Source: Coralloluteibacterium thermophilum
GTDB lineage: Bacteria > Pseudomonadota > Gammaproteobacteria > Xanthomonadales > Xanthomonadaceae
Direction of reading: 5' to 3'
DNA length: 64,000 nt
Assembly: GCF_042654365.1 (NCBI RefSeq)
Contig: NZ_JBHSGG010000002.1
Location: 124,001-188,000 of the forward strand
Made by a program: the position numbers and the translations under genes. The notes under the pieces are model-generated. The model did no database searches, was not told where the DNA came from, and saw only the letters and a program-made list of their open reading frames with translations. This document shows positions 1-7,990 of this stretch, one piece after another (the first letter of the stretch is position 1; each line of letters opens with the position of its first letter).

Positions 1-1051
<1,051 letters not shown>

Positions 1052-1151
1052 GCCGATGCTCCGCAAGGCACGGCGCCGTGGCGCCGGTTGTTAATCTATG
1101 TGAGCGTGGCGCGAAGGCCGCGCGCACACCAGCCAATCAGGGGAAACCACT

Positions 1152-1538
1152 GTGATCTCATCCGAAAGCGCCGTCGCGCCACGTCCCGGCACGCCCTCCG
1201 TCGCGGAACTCGCCCGGCCTCTGGCCGCCGGCAAGGGCTGGCTCAAGTTCGTCGGCATCATGTTCATCGTGCAGGGCGCGCTGACGGCCCTCTCCATCGT
1301 CGGCATCCTCATCGCCTGGCTGCCGATCTGGATCGGCGTGCTGGTGATGCAGAGCGCGAACGCCATCGAGGAGGCCGTGCGGAACGACGACGCCGCGGCG
1401 CTGCGGACGGCCCTGTCCAAGCTGAGGACCTACTTCGTCATCCAGGGCGTGCTGTTCCTCGTCGGCCTCGCCCTGATCGTGCTGTACGTCTTCGTCTTCG
1501 GCGCGGCGATGCTGGCGATGTTCGGCCAGGTGCGTTGA
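1152..1538 (+). CDS. Small DUF5362-like membrane protein
   Basis: 128 residues with a GTG start preceded by AGGGGA at 1139-1144. Two hydrophobic segments (about residues 32-58 and 92-122) flank a short charged helix (NAIEEAVRNDDAAALRTALS), the usual layout of the DUF5362 family. That family has no established biochemical function. The gene sits between hmgA and hpd but on the opposite strand, so it is not cotranscribed with them. The product is probably an inner-membrane protein; the family assignment is from overall pattern only. Confidence 0.75.
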   Translation: MISSESAVAPRPGTPSVAELARPLAAGKGWLKFVGIMFIVQGALTALSIVGILIAWLPIWIGVLVMQSANAIEEAVRNDDAAALRTALSKLRTYFVIQGVLFLVGLALIVLYVFVFGAAMLAMFGQVR

Positions 1539-1552
1539 CGACGTGAACCGAG

Positions 1553-1581
1553 GACGGAGACGGCGCCATGCCGTCTCCGTC
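1553..1581. terminator. Stem-loop between convergent DUF5362 gene and hpd
   Basis: A perfect 12-bp stem (GACGGAGACGGC and its complement) with a 5-nt loop occupies the 53-bp gap between two convergent stop codons. No T-tract follows on either strand, so this is either a weak bidirectional terminator or an RNA 3' end stabiliser. Confidence 0.5.
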
Positions 1582-1591
1582 GGCAGGGGGG

Positions 1592-2692
1592 TCAGAGCAC
1601 GCCGCGCTTCATCTGGTCGCGCTCGATCGACTCGAACAGCGCCTGGAAGTTGCCCTCGCCGAAGCCCTCGTTGCCCTTGCGCTGGATGATCTCGAAGAAG
1701 ATCGGCCCGAACGCGTTCTGGGTGAAGATCTGCAGCAGCTTGCGCTGCTTCGTCTCCGGGTCGGCGTCGATCAGGATCCTGTTCTTCGCCAGGCGCGGCA
1801 CGTCCTCGCCGTGGTCGGGGATGCGCTGGTCGATAACCTCGAAGTAGGTGTCCGGCGTGTCGAGGAACGCGATGCCGGCCGCCCGCATCTTCTCCACGGA
1901 CTCGTAGATGTCGTCGGTGAACAGCGCGATGTGCTGGATGCCCTCACCCTTGTAGTCGCGCAGGTACTCGTTGATCTGGCTCTTCTCGTCCGAGGACTCG
2001 TTGAGCGGGATGCGCACCACGCCGTCCGGCGCGGTCATGGCCTTCGACAGCAGGCCGGTCTTGGCGCCCTTGATGTCGAAGTAGCGGATCTCGCGGAAGT
2101 TGAACAGCTTCTCGTAGTAGTCCGACCACTTCTGCATGTTCCCGAGGAACAGGTTGTGGGTGAGGTGGTCGATGAAGGTCAGTCCGAAGCCGCGCGGGTG
2201 CTGCTCGACGCCCGGCAGCGGCTCGTAGTCGGCGTAGACGTCGGCGCTGCCGTCGTCGATCAGGTACAGCATGCAGTCGCCGATGCCCTTGATCGCGGGG
2301 AAGCCCACCGCGCCGGTCTCGGCCTTGTGGTCGGCCTTCTCGCCGCCGTTGGCGAGCACGTGCTCGAGCACCTCGGCCGGGCTCTTCCGGAAGCGGATCG
2401 CGAAGCCGCAGGCCGAAGGCCCATGCTTGGCGGCGAAGTCCGCGGCGAACGAATCCGGCTCCTCGTTGAGCAGGAAGTTGATCGTGCCCTGGCGGAACAG
2501 GGTGATCGCGCGCGCGCGGTGCTTCGCGACGGCGGTGAAGCCGAGGTTCTCCAGGTAGCTGCGCATGCGCGGCCCCTGCCCCTCCGGCGCGGCGAACTCG
2601 ACGAACTCGAAGCCGTTGATGCCCATCGGGTTGTCGAAGGTGGTCGGCTGCATGCCCAGGTTGGGGGCGGTCGTCTGCGGCTGTGCGCTCAT
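1592..2692 (-). CDS. hpd: 4-hydroxyphenylpyruvate dioxygenase
   Basis: Converts 4-hydroxyphenylpyruvate to homogentisate, the substrate of the neighbouring HmgA; cytosolic non-haem iron enzyme. With the ATG at 2690-2692 the protein has 366 residues, normal for bacterial HPPD. The frame stays open 36 codons upstream, but the chosen ATG has GAGGAA 7 nt before it and the extra codons lie over the promoter. The two VOC-fold halves are clear, and the iron ligands appear as H176 (FIDHLTHN), H254 (GIQHIALF) and E334 (FFEIIQRKGNEGFGEGNF). It diverges from a marR-family gene that probably controls it. Confidence 0.97.
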   Translation of the reverse strand: MSAQPQTTAPNLGMQPTTFDNPMGINGFEFVEFAAPEGQGPRMRSYLENLGFTAVAKHRARAITLFRQGTINFLLNEEPDSFAADFAAKHGPSACGFAIRFRKSPAEVLEHVLANGGEKADHKAETGAVGFPAIKGIGDCMLYLIDDGSADVYADYEPLPGVEQHPRGFGLTFIDHLTHNLFLGNMQKWSDYYEKLFNFREIRYFDIKGAKTGLLSKAMTAPDGVVRIPLNESSDEKSQINEYLRDYKGEGIQHIALFTDDIYESVEKMRAAGIAFLDTPDTYFEVIDQRIPDHGEDVPRLAKNRILIDADPETKQRKLLQIFTQNAFGPIFFEIIQRKGNEGFGEGNFQALFESIERDQMKRGVL

Positions 2693-2738
2693 GGCGGTTC
2701 CTCGCGTGCGGGGGACGGCTTGCGCCGGGGAGAGGGTC

Positions 2739-2767
2739 GTTATAGTTTCAGAGGTAACCAATTGCAA
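2739..2767 (-). promoter_or_regulatory. Sigma-70-type promoter of hpd
   Basis: Reading the minus strand, TTGCAA (2762-2767) is followed after exactly 17 nt by TATAAC (2739-2744), a good -35/-10 pair about 45 nt upstream of the hpd start. The spacer holds a short GTTA...TAAC inverted repeat, a possible site for the divergent MarR protein, whose start codon is only 14 nt beyond the -35. No start-site data; inferred from sequence. Confidence 0.6.
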
Positions 2768-2780
2768 GGCGCAGCGCAAC

Positions 2781-3287
2781 GTGGCCGACGCTCCCTCCAC
2801 CCTGAAGCTCGAGTCCTTCCTGCCCTACCGGCTCAGCGTGCTGTCCAACCGGATCAGCTCGGCCATCGCCCAGCTCTATTCCGAGCGCTACGGCCTGACC
2901 GTCACCGAATGGCGGGTCGTGGCGGTGCTGGCCCGCTTCCCCGACCTCTCGGCCAACGACGTGGCGCGGCGCACGGCCATGGACAAGGTGGCGGTGAGCC
3001 GCGCGGTGGCGCGGCTGCTGGAGGCGGGGCGGATCGAGCGCGAGACCGCCGACGGCGACCGCCGCCGTTCGGTGCTGCGGCTGTCCGCCGAGGGGCTGCG
3101 CATCCATCGCGAGGTGGCGCCGCTGGCGCTGGCCTTCGAACGCCGCCTGCTGGCCGGCATGGGCGCCGGGGAGCGCGCGCTCCTGCTGCAGATGTTCGAC
3201 CGCCTCGACGGGCTGGACATGGATGCCGAGCTCGCCGCCGCCTGCGCGCAGGCCGGGACGGAGGCGACGACGGCCGGCGCGGCCTGA
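2781..3287 (+). CDS. MarR-family transcriptional regulator
   Basis: A 168-residue winged-helix regulator. The frame is open further upstream, but the first sensible start is the GTG at 2781, giving VADAPSTLKLESF; an ATG-led version would cross hpd. Recognisable MarR parts are the N-terminal dimerisation helix (FLPYRLSVLSNRISSAIA), the helix-turn-helix (LSANDVARRTAMDKVAVSRAVARL) and the wing with DGDRRRSVLRLS. It is divergent from hpd with an 88-bp gap, the classic layout for a local repressor or sensor of aromatic-amino-acid catabolism. The ligand is unknown; control of hpd is inferred from position only. Confidence 0.88.
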   Translation: MADAPSTLKLESFLPYRLSVLSNRISSAIAQLYSERYGLTVTEWRVVAVLARFPDLSANDVARRTAMDKVAVSRAVARLLEAGRIERETADGDRRRSVLRLSAEGLRIHREVAPLALAFERRLLAGMGAGERALLLQMFDRLDGLDMDAELAAACAQAGTEATTAGAA

Positions 3288-3324
3288 GCGCAGGCCGCTC
3301 CCGGCACGCCATCCGCAAACGAGA

Positions 3325-3358
3325 ACGGCCCGGACCCGCGGATGCGGGCCCGGGCCGT
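3325..3358. terminator. Stem-loop between marR-family gene and POT transporter
   Basis: A strong G+C-rich stem (ACGGCCCGG-CCCGC against GCGGG-CCGGGCCGT with one bulge) lies between two convergent genes. On the minus strand it is followed by a T-containing stretch (TCTCGTTTG), so termination of the transcript coming from the left-hand strand is less well supported than the stem itself. Confidence 0.55.
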
Positions 3359-3368
3359 CCGGCATCGG

Positions 3369-4952
3369 TCAGGGCTTGCGCTCGGACTTGATGTCGACGC
3401 CCGCGGCGAGCGGCTCGCCGATCTCGTTCTGGCCGGCGAGCGAGGGCTCCTCGTCCTTCAGCGTGTCCAGGTGCATCAGGCGGCGGATCAGCGGCGCCAC
3501 CAGGATCATGAACACACCGACCCCGACGGCCAGCCAGCCGACGTTGGAATACACCTCCATGACCCGCTCGACGCCGCCGCCCTCGCTTCCGGTGGCGGCC
3601 GAGATCAGGCCCGCCGCGAAGTTGCCGGTGGCGGAGGCGAAGAACCAGGTGCCCATGATCAGGCTGGCCATGTGCGACGGCGCGAGGCGGTTCATGGCCG
3701 ACAGGCCGACCGGCGACAGGCACAGCTCGCCCGTCGTGTGCAGCAGGTAGATCAGGAAGATGAACAGCACCGGCGTCAGGTTGCCGCTGCCCACGCTGGC
3801 GGTACCGGCGACGAGCACCAGGAAGCCGAGGCCGACCTGGATCACCGCCAGGGCGAACTTGACCGGCGTCGAGGGCTCCCAGCCCCGCTTGCCCAGCCAC
3901 AGCCACAGCATCGCGAACACCGGAGCGAGCGCGATGATGTAGATCGCGTTGAGCGACTGGAACATCGAGGCCGGGACCTCCCAGCCGAAGATGTGGCGGT
4001 CGACCGAGCGGTCGGTGAACAGGTTCAGGGAGGCGCCCGCCTGCTCGAACAGCGCCCAGAACAGGATCGAACCGATGATCAGGATCAGCGCCGCGATGAT
4101 GCGGTCGCGGTCCTCGCGCGGCAGCTTGAACACCGAGGTATACAGCACGTAGGCGACCAGGATCGCGCCCGCGGTGCCCAGCAGGTAGCCGACGAGCTGC
4201 TGGTACTGGATCAGCAGCCAGACCACGCCGACGGCCAGCAGGCTCAGTGCGTACAGCAGCCACTCGAAGCGCACGCCCATGACCGGCTGCGCCAGCCGTA
4301 CCGGATCGCGCGACTCACCCCGCCCCATCAGCAGCGGTTTGCCCAGCACGAACACCACCAGGCCCAGCAGCATGCCGACGCCCGCCGCGCCGAAGCCCCA
4401 GGCCCAGCCGTAGGTCTGGCCCAGGTAGCCGGCGATCAGCGAACCCAGTGCGGCACCCAGGTTGATGCCCATGTAGAAGATCGTGTACGCCGGGTCGCGC
4501 CGGATGTCGGTACGCGGGTAGAGCTGGCCGACCATCACCGAGATGTTGGCCTTCAGGAAGCCCGAGCCGACGATGATGAAGGCCAGCGCCAGCCAGAAGA
4601 CATTGAGTTCGACAGCGCCCTGCCCGCCGTCGCCTTCGAAGGCCATCAGGAAGTGACCGAAGGTCAGCAGCACGGCACCGAACAGCACCGCCTTGCGTTG
4701 CCCGAGGTAGCGGTCGGCCAGATAGCCGCCGACCACCGGCGCGATGTAGACCAGCGCGGTGTAGGCGCCGTAGATCACCGAGGCCTCGGAGTCCGAGAAC
4801 ATCCAGTGCTGGACGAGGTAGAAGATCAGCAGCGCGCGCATGCCGTAGTAGGAGAAGCGCTCCCACATCTCGGCGAAGAACAGCACGAACAGGCCGCGCG
4901 GATGCCCGAGGATGGTCTTCTGCTCCTCGGCGGCGTACGGGTTGCTGGACAC
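3369..4952 (-). CDS. POT/PTR2-family proton-dependent peptide transporter
   Basis: Inner-membrane major-facilitator symporter importing di- and tripeptides with protons. 527 residues, about 12-14 hydrophobic segments. The diagnostic ExxER proton-coupling motif is at E28-E31-R32 (FFAEMWERFSYYGMR), and the PTR2 signature region reads AYTIFYMGINLGAALGSLIA. The GTG start at 4950-4952 is preceded by AGGAG 9 nt upstream. It is monocistronic, with a terminator-like stem after the upstream AbgT gene and a 13-bp palindrome in its own leader. Its place beside amino-acid catabolic genes fits peptide feeding; exact substrate range cannot be read from sequence. Confidence 0.95.
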   Translation of the reverse strand: MSSNPYAAEEQKTILGHPRGLFVLFFAEMWERFSYYGMRALLIFYLVQHWMFSDSEASVIYGAYTALVYIAPVVGGYLADRYLGQRKAVLFGAVLLTFGHFLMAFEGDGGQGAVELNVFWLALAFIIVGSGFLKANISVMVGQLYPRTDIRRDPAYTIFYMGINLGAALGSLIAGYLGQTYGWAWGFGAAGVGMLLGLVVFVLGKPLLMGRGESRDPVRLAQPVMGVRFEWLLYALSLLAVGVVWLLIQYQQLVGYLLGTAGAILVAYVLYTSVFKLPREDRDRIIAALILIIGSILFWALFEQAGASLNLFTDRSVDRHIFGWEVPASMFQSLNAIYIIALAPVFAMLWLWLGKRGWEPSTPVKFALAVIQVGLGFLVLVAGTASVGSGNLTPVLFIFLIYLLHTTGELCLSPVGLSAMNRLAPSHMASLIMGTWFFASATGNFAAGLISAATGSEGGGVERVMEVYSNVGWLAVGVGVFMILVAPLIRRLMHLDTLKDEEPSLAGQNEIGEPLAAGVDIKSERKP

Positions 4953-5002
4953 TCGATCGACTCCTGAACGGTAGGCGCCCGCCGACGGGCGGCGCGCTAA
5001 CG

Positions 5003-5015
5003 GGCTAACTTAGCC
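5003..5015. promoter_or_regulatory. 13-bp palindrome upstream of POT gene
   Basis: GGCTAA-C-TTAGCC is a perfect inverted repeat 50 nt before the peptide-transporter start, in the only short leader this gene has. It could be an operator. No -35/-10 pair is obvious next to it. Confidence 0.3.
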
Positions 5016-5030
5016 GCTGGGGGGGCATTA

Positions 5031-5057
5031 AGGAAAGAGAACGGCTTGTGAAGCCGC
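5031..5057 (-). terminator. Rho-independent terminator of AbgT-family gene
   Basis: On the minus strand a short stem (CGGCTT, 3-nt loop, AAGCCG) 14 nt after the stop codon is followed by TTCTCTTTCC, a T-rich tail. Stem is only 6 bp, so moderate confidence. Confidence 0.6.
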
Positions 5058-5070
5058 CGCTCCCTCCGGG

Positions 5071-6645
5071 TCATGTCCCCACGGGATAGCCCAGGCTCGC
5101 GCCGACGCCGAGCGGCAGGCCCAGCGCCCACCAGCCGAGCAGGAAGGTGGTCCACACCAGCAGCAGGGCGATGGAGTACGGCAGCATGAGCGCGATCAGG
5201 GTGCCGATGCCGCTCGACTTCACGTAGCGCTGGCAGAACACCACGATCAGCGGGAAGTACGGCAGCAGCGGGGTGACGATGTTGGTGCTGGAGTCGCCCA
5301 CGCGGTAGGCCGCCTGGGTGAGGTCGGGCGAGACGCCGAGCTGCATCAGCATCGGCACCATGACCGCGCCGATCAGCGCCCACTTCGCCGAGGCGGAGCC
5401 CACCACCAGGTTCACGAAGCCCGACAGCAGCACGATGCCGACCAGGGTCACCGCCATGGGCATGCCCATGGCCTCCAGCCCGTTGGCACCCTTGATCGCC
5501 AGCAGCGCACCGAGGTTGGACTGGCCGAAGGCGTAGATGAACTGCGCGGCGAAGAAGGCCATCACGATGTAGTAGCCCATGCCGCTCATGGCCTTGGCCA
5601 TGCCCTGCACCACGTCGCGGTGGCTCTTCACGGTGCCGGCGACGTAGCCGTAGAGCACGCCGGGGATCACGAAGAAGATGAAGATCAGCGGCACGATCGA
5701 CTGCATCAGCGGCGCGCTCGCCACCAGCAGCTCGCCGGCGTCGGCGGCATCCGGCGGCGCGCGCCACGGCGAGCCTTCCGGCAGGCTGGTCAGCACCAGG
5801 GCGCCCACCAGCAGCACCATCGAGGCCACCGCCACCAGGAGGCCGCGCCGCTCGCGCGGCGCCAGGGCGTTCATCGCCGGCATCTCGCTCATGTCGCCGT
5901 CCACCGGGGTGCCGCGCAGGCGCGGCTCGATGATGCGGTCGGTGAGGAACCAGCCGAGCAGGACGATCAGCACCGTCGACGCGGTGGTGAAGTAGTAGTT
6001 GTTCAGCGGGCTGATCACGATGTCGGGATCGATCAGCCGTGCCGCTTCCTGGGTGAGGCCCGCGAGCAGCGGGTCCAGGCTGGACGGGATGAAGGTCGCC
6101 GAGAACCCGCCGGAGACGCCGGCGAAGGCCGCCGCCACGCCGGCCAGCGGATGCCGTCCCGCCGCGTAGAAGATCACCGCGCCCAGCGGGATCACCAGCA
6201 CGTAGCCGGCGTCCACCGCGACGTGGCTGAACACGCCGACCGCGATCAGCACCGGCGTCAGCAGCATGCGCGGGGTCACCGCGAGCACCGCGCGCAGCGC
6301 GGCGTTGATGAAGCCGGTGTGCTCGGCGACGCCGAGGCCGAGCATCGCCACCAGGACCACGCCCAGCGGCGCGAAGTTGACGAAGGTCGAGACCATGGTG
6401 GCCAGGAAGGCCGTCAGGCTGACGCCGTGCAGCAGGTTCACCACCTCGATCGGCGCGCCCGTGCGCGGGTTGATCTCGTCGAACTGCACGTTCGACAGCA
6501 GCGCCGAGACCACCCAGACCACGACCATCAGCAGCAGGAACAGCACGGCCGGGTCCGGCAGCCGGTTGCCCACGCGTTCGATGACGTCGAGCGAACGCGT
6601 CATCCAGTTCTTCTGCGCCGCGGCTGCGGTCGTCGGCTCCGTCAT
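5071..6645 (-). CDS. AbgT-family transporter
   Basis: A 524-residue inner-membrane protein of the AbgT (p-aminobenzoyl-glutamate transporter; MtrF/YdaH) family, with a dozen or so hydrophobic segments and the family stretches AVDAGYVLVIPLGAVIFYAAGRHP, FAGVSGGFSATF and VVGSASAKWALIGAVMVPM. Members import aminobenzoyl-glutamate or export sulphonamides; which applies here cannot be decided. The ATG at 6643-6645 has GGGGAG upstream. kynA lies 83 bp upstream on the same strand, so the two may be cotranscribed, and a terminator-like stem follows the stop. Confidence 0.92.
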   Translation of the reverse strand: MTEPTTAAAAQKNWMTRSLDVIERVGNRLPDPAVLFLLLMVVVWVVSALLSNVQFDEINPRTGAPIEVVNLLHGVSLTAFLATMVSTFVNFAPLGVVLVAMLGLGVAEHTGFINAALRAVLAVTPRMLLTPVLIAVGVFSHVAVDAGYVLVIPLGAVIFYAAGRHPLAGVAAAFAGVSGGFSATFIPSSLDPLLAGLTQEAARLIDPDIVISPLNNYYFTTASTVLIVLLGWFLTDRIIEPRLRGTPVDGDMSEMPAMNALAPRERRGLLVAVASMVLLVGALVLTSLPEGSPWRAPPDAADAGELLVASAPLMQSIVPLIFIFFVIPGVLYGYVAGTVKSHRDVVQGMAKAMSGMGYYIVMAFFAAQFIYAFGQSNLGALLAIKGANGLEAMGMPMAVTLVGIVLLSGFVNLVVGSASAKWALIGAVMVPMLMQLGVSPDLTQAAYRVGDSSTNIVTPLLPYFPLIVVFCQRYVKSSGIGTLIALMLPYSIALLLVWTTFLLGWWALGLPLGVGASLGYPVGT

Positions 6646-6728
6646 GCGGGCTCCCCCAGGTTCGTCGATCGGATGCGGCCCCGCCGGGGCCAGCGCCGCA
6701 TCCTAGCAGCCACGCCGCCCCGTGCCCG

Positions 6729-7592
6729 TCAGCGCGGCGGCGCCCCCAGCACCGTCCGCACCTCGAACAGCTCGGGGAAGAAGCTCAGGTCCAGCGCCCT
6801 GCGCAGGAACCCCACCCCCGAGGAGCCGCCGGTGCCGCGGCGGAAGCCGATGATGCGCTCGACCGTCTTCAGGTGCCGGAAGCGCCAGTGCTGGAAATTG
6901 ACCTCCAGGTCGACCAGCTGCTCGCACAGGTCGTAGGCCGACCACCAGGTGGCGGTGTCCTCGTAGATGCGCCGGAACACCTCGACCAGGGCCGGCGTGT
7001 GCGGATGCGGCTGGCTGAAGTCGCGGGCGATGCACGCGGCGGGAACCGCGTGGCCCTGCCGCGCGAGGTGCTGCAGGAAGAGGTCGTAGAGGCTGGGCGC
7101 CTCGAGGGCCGCGCGCAGCCGCGCATGCGCCGGCGGGTCGTGCTCGAACACCTCCAGCATCCGCGCGTTCTTGTTGCCGAGCAGGAACTCGATCTGGCGG
7201 TACTGCAGCGACTGGAAGCCGGAGGCCGGTCCGAGCACGTCGCGGAACTGCAGATAGTCCGAGGGCGTGAGGGTCTCCAGCACCGACCACTGCTCGATCA
7301 ACTGGCGCTGCACCTGCTTGATGCGGGCGAAGATCTTCTGGCACGGGCCGGTCTCGTCCCGGGCCAGGTGGGCCATCGCGGCCTGCAGCTCGTGGATGAC
7401 CAGCTTGAGCCACAGCTCGGCCACCTGGTGCTGGACGATGAACAGCATCTCGTCGTGATGCGGCGGGTCCGACAGCGGCTGCTGGGCCGACAGCAGGGTG
7501 TCGATGCGCAGGTAGCCGCCGTAGCTCAGGCGGTCGTGCAGGTCGGTGGTGATGCCCGCCTCGAGGGGGCGCTGGGTGCGGTCGTCGCTCAT
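6729..7592 (-). CDS. kynA: Tryptophan 2,3-dioxygenase
   Basis: Haem enzyme that opens the indole ring of tryptophan to N-formylkynurenine, first step of the kynurenine route. With the ATG at 7590-7592 the protein is 287 residues and its numbering coincides with the well-studied Xanthomonas campestris enzyme: F51, H55, Y113, R117 and T254 in the substrate pocket and H240 (WRFRHLKTV) as haem ligand. This agreement argues against the GTG ten codons upstream, which is in frame and also open. No kynureninase or formamidase gene is nearby. Upstream is a 0.4-kb gap with two palindromic repeats. Confidence 0.97.
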   Translation of the reverse strand: MSDDRTQRPLEAGITTDLHDRLSYGGYLRIDTLLSAQQPLSDPPHHDEMLFIVQHQVAELWLKLVIHELQAAMAHLARDETGPCQKIFARIKQVQRQLIEQWSVLETLTPSDYLQFRDVLGPASGFQSLQYRQIEFLLGNKNARMLEVFEHDPPAHARLRAALEAPSLYDLFLQHLARQGHAVPAACIARDFSQPHPHTPALVEVFRRIYEDTATWWSAYDLCEQLVDLEVNFQHWRFRHLKTVERIIGFRRGTGGSSGVGFLRRALDLSFFPELFEVRTVLGAPPR

Positions 7593-7686
7593 GGAAATCC
7601 CGTGCGGCCGCGCGGCGAACACCCCGCCGGCGGGAACGCAAGGGTAGACCGGATCGTCCCGCGCCGCGCCCGGCGGACGAACGGCA

Positions 7687-7727
7687 TGTCATTCCGTGCC
7701 AGGGCCGGCCATTGGCACGGAATGACA
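7687..7727. repeat. Palindromic repeat, 15-bp perfect arms
   Basis: TGTCATTCCGTGCCA and its exact complement flank an 11-nt G+C-rich loop. It lies in the 398-bp gap between kynA and the secreted nuclease gene and resembles the second palindrome 47 bp further on (shared TGTCATT.CGTGCC core). Confidence 0.75.
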
Positions 7728-7773
7728 ACCCCTCGCCTCCGCGGCCGGATTTCCCGGCGGATCGGCACGCCAG

Positions 7774-7830
7774 CTTGTCATTGCGTGCCGAGGGCGAGCC
7801 GCGGCGCGCCCCATGGCACGCAATGACAAG
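7774..7830. repeat. Palindromic repeat, 16-bp perfect arms
   Basis: CTTGTCATTGCGTGCC and its exact complement flank a 25-nt centre. Same family as the palindrome at 7687-7727, differing at one base of the shared core, with both arms carrying the compensating change. Together they are the only notable content of the 7593-7990 gap; no gene is visible there. Confidence 0.75.
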
Positions 7831-7990
7831 AACTGCGCCGATCTGCGTCGATCGGCACTCGACGTCGGCAACATTCCGGCAATGGGCGCGCCGCTAGACT
7901 CCGGCCACCGCCGCGCCAGAGTGCGCGCTTCGTCAGGACCGGACGCCCACGGAAGGGCCCGCCCCGGTCCTCCTCAGGGAGTGGGAATCC

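Noticed and set aside
7593..7622. Longer kynA starting at GTG 7620-7622
   Set aside because: The shorter start gives residue numbering identical to the Xanthomonas enzyme at all active-site positions; the extra ten residues are unlike it.
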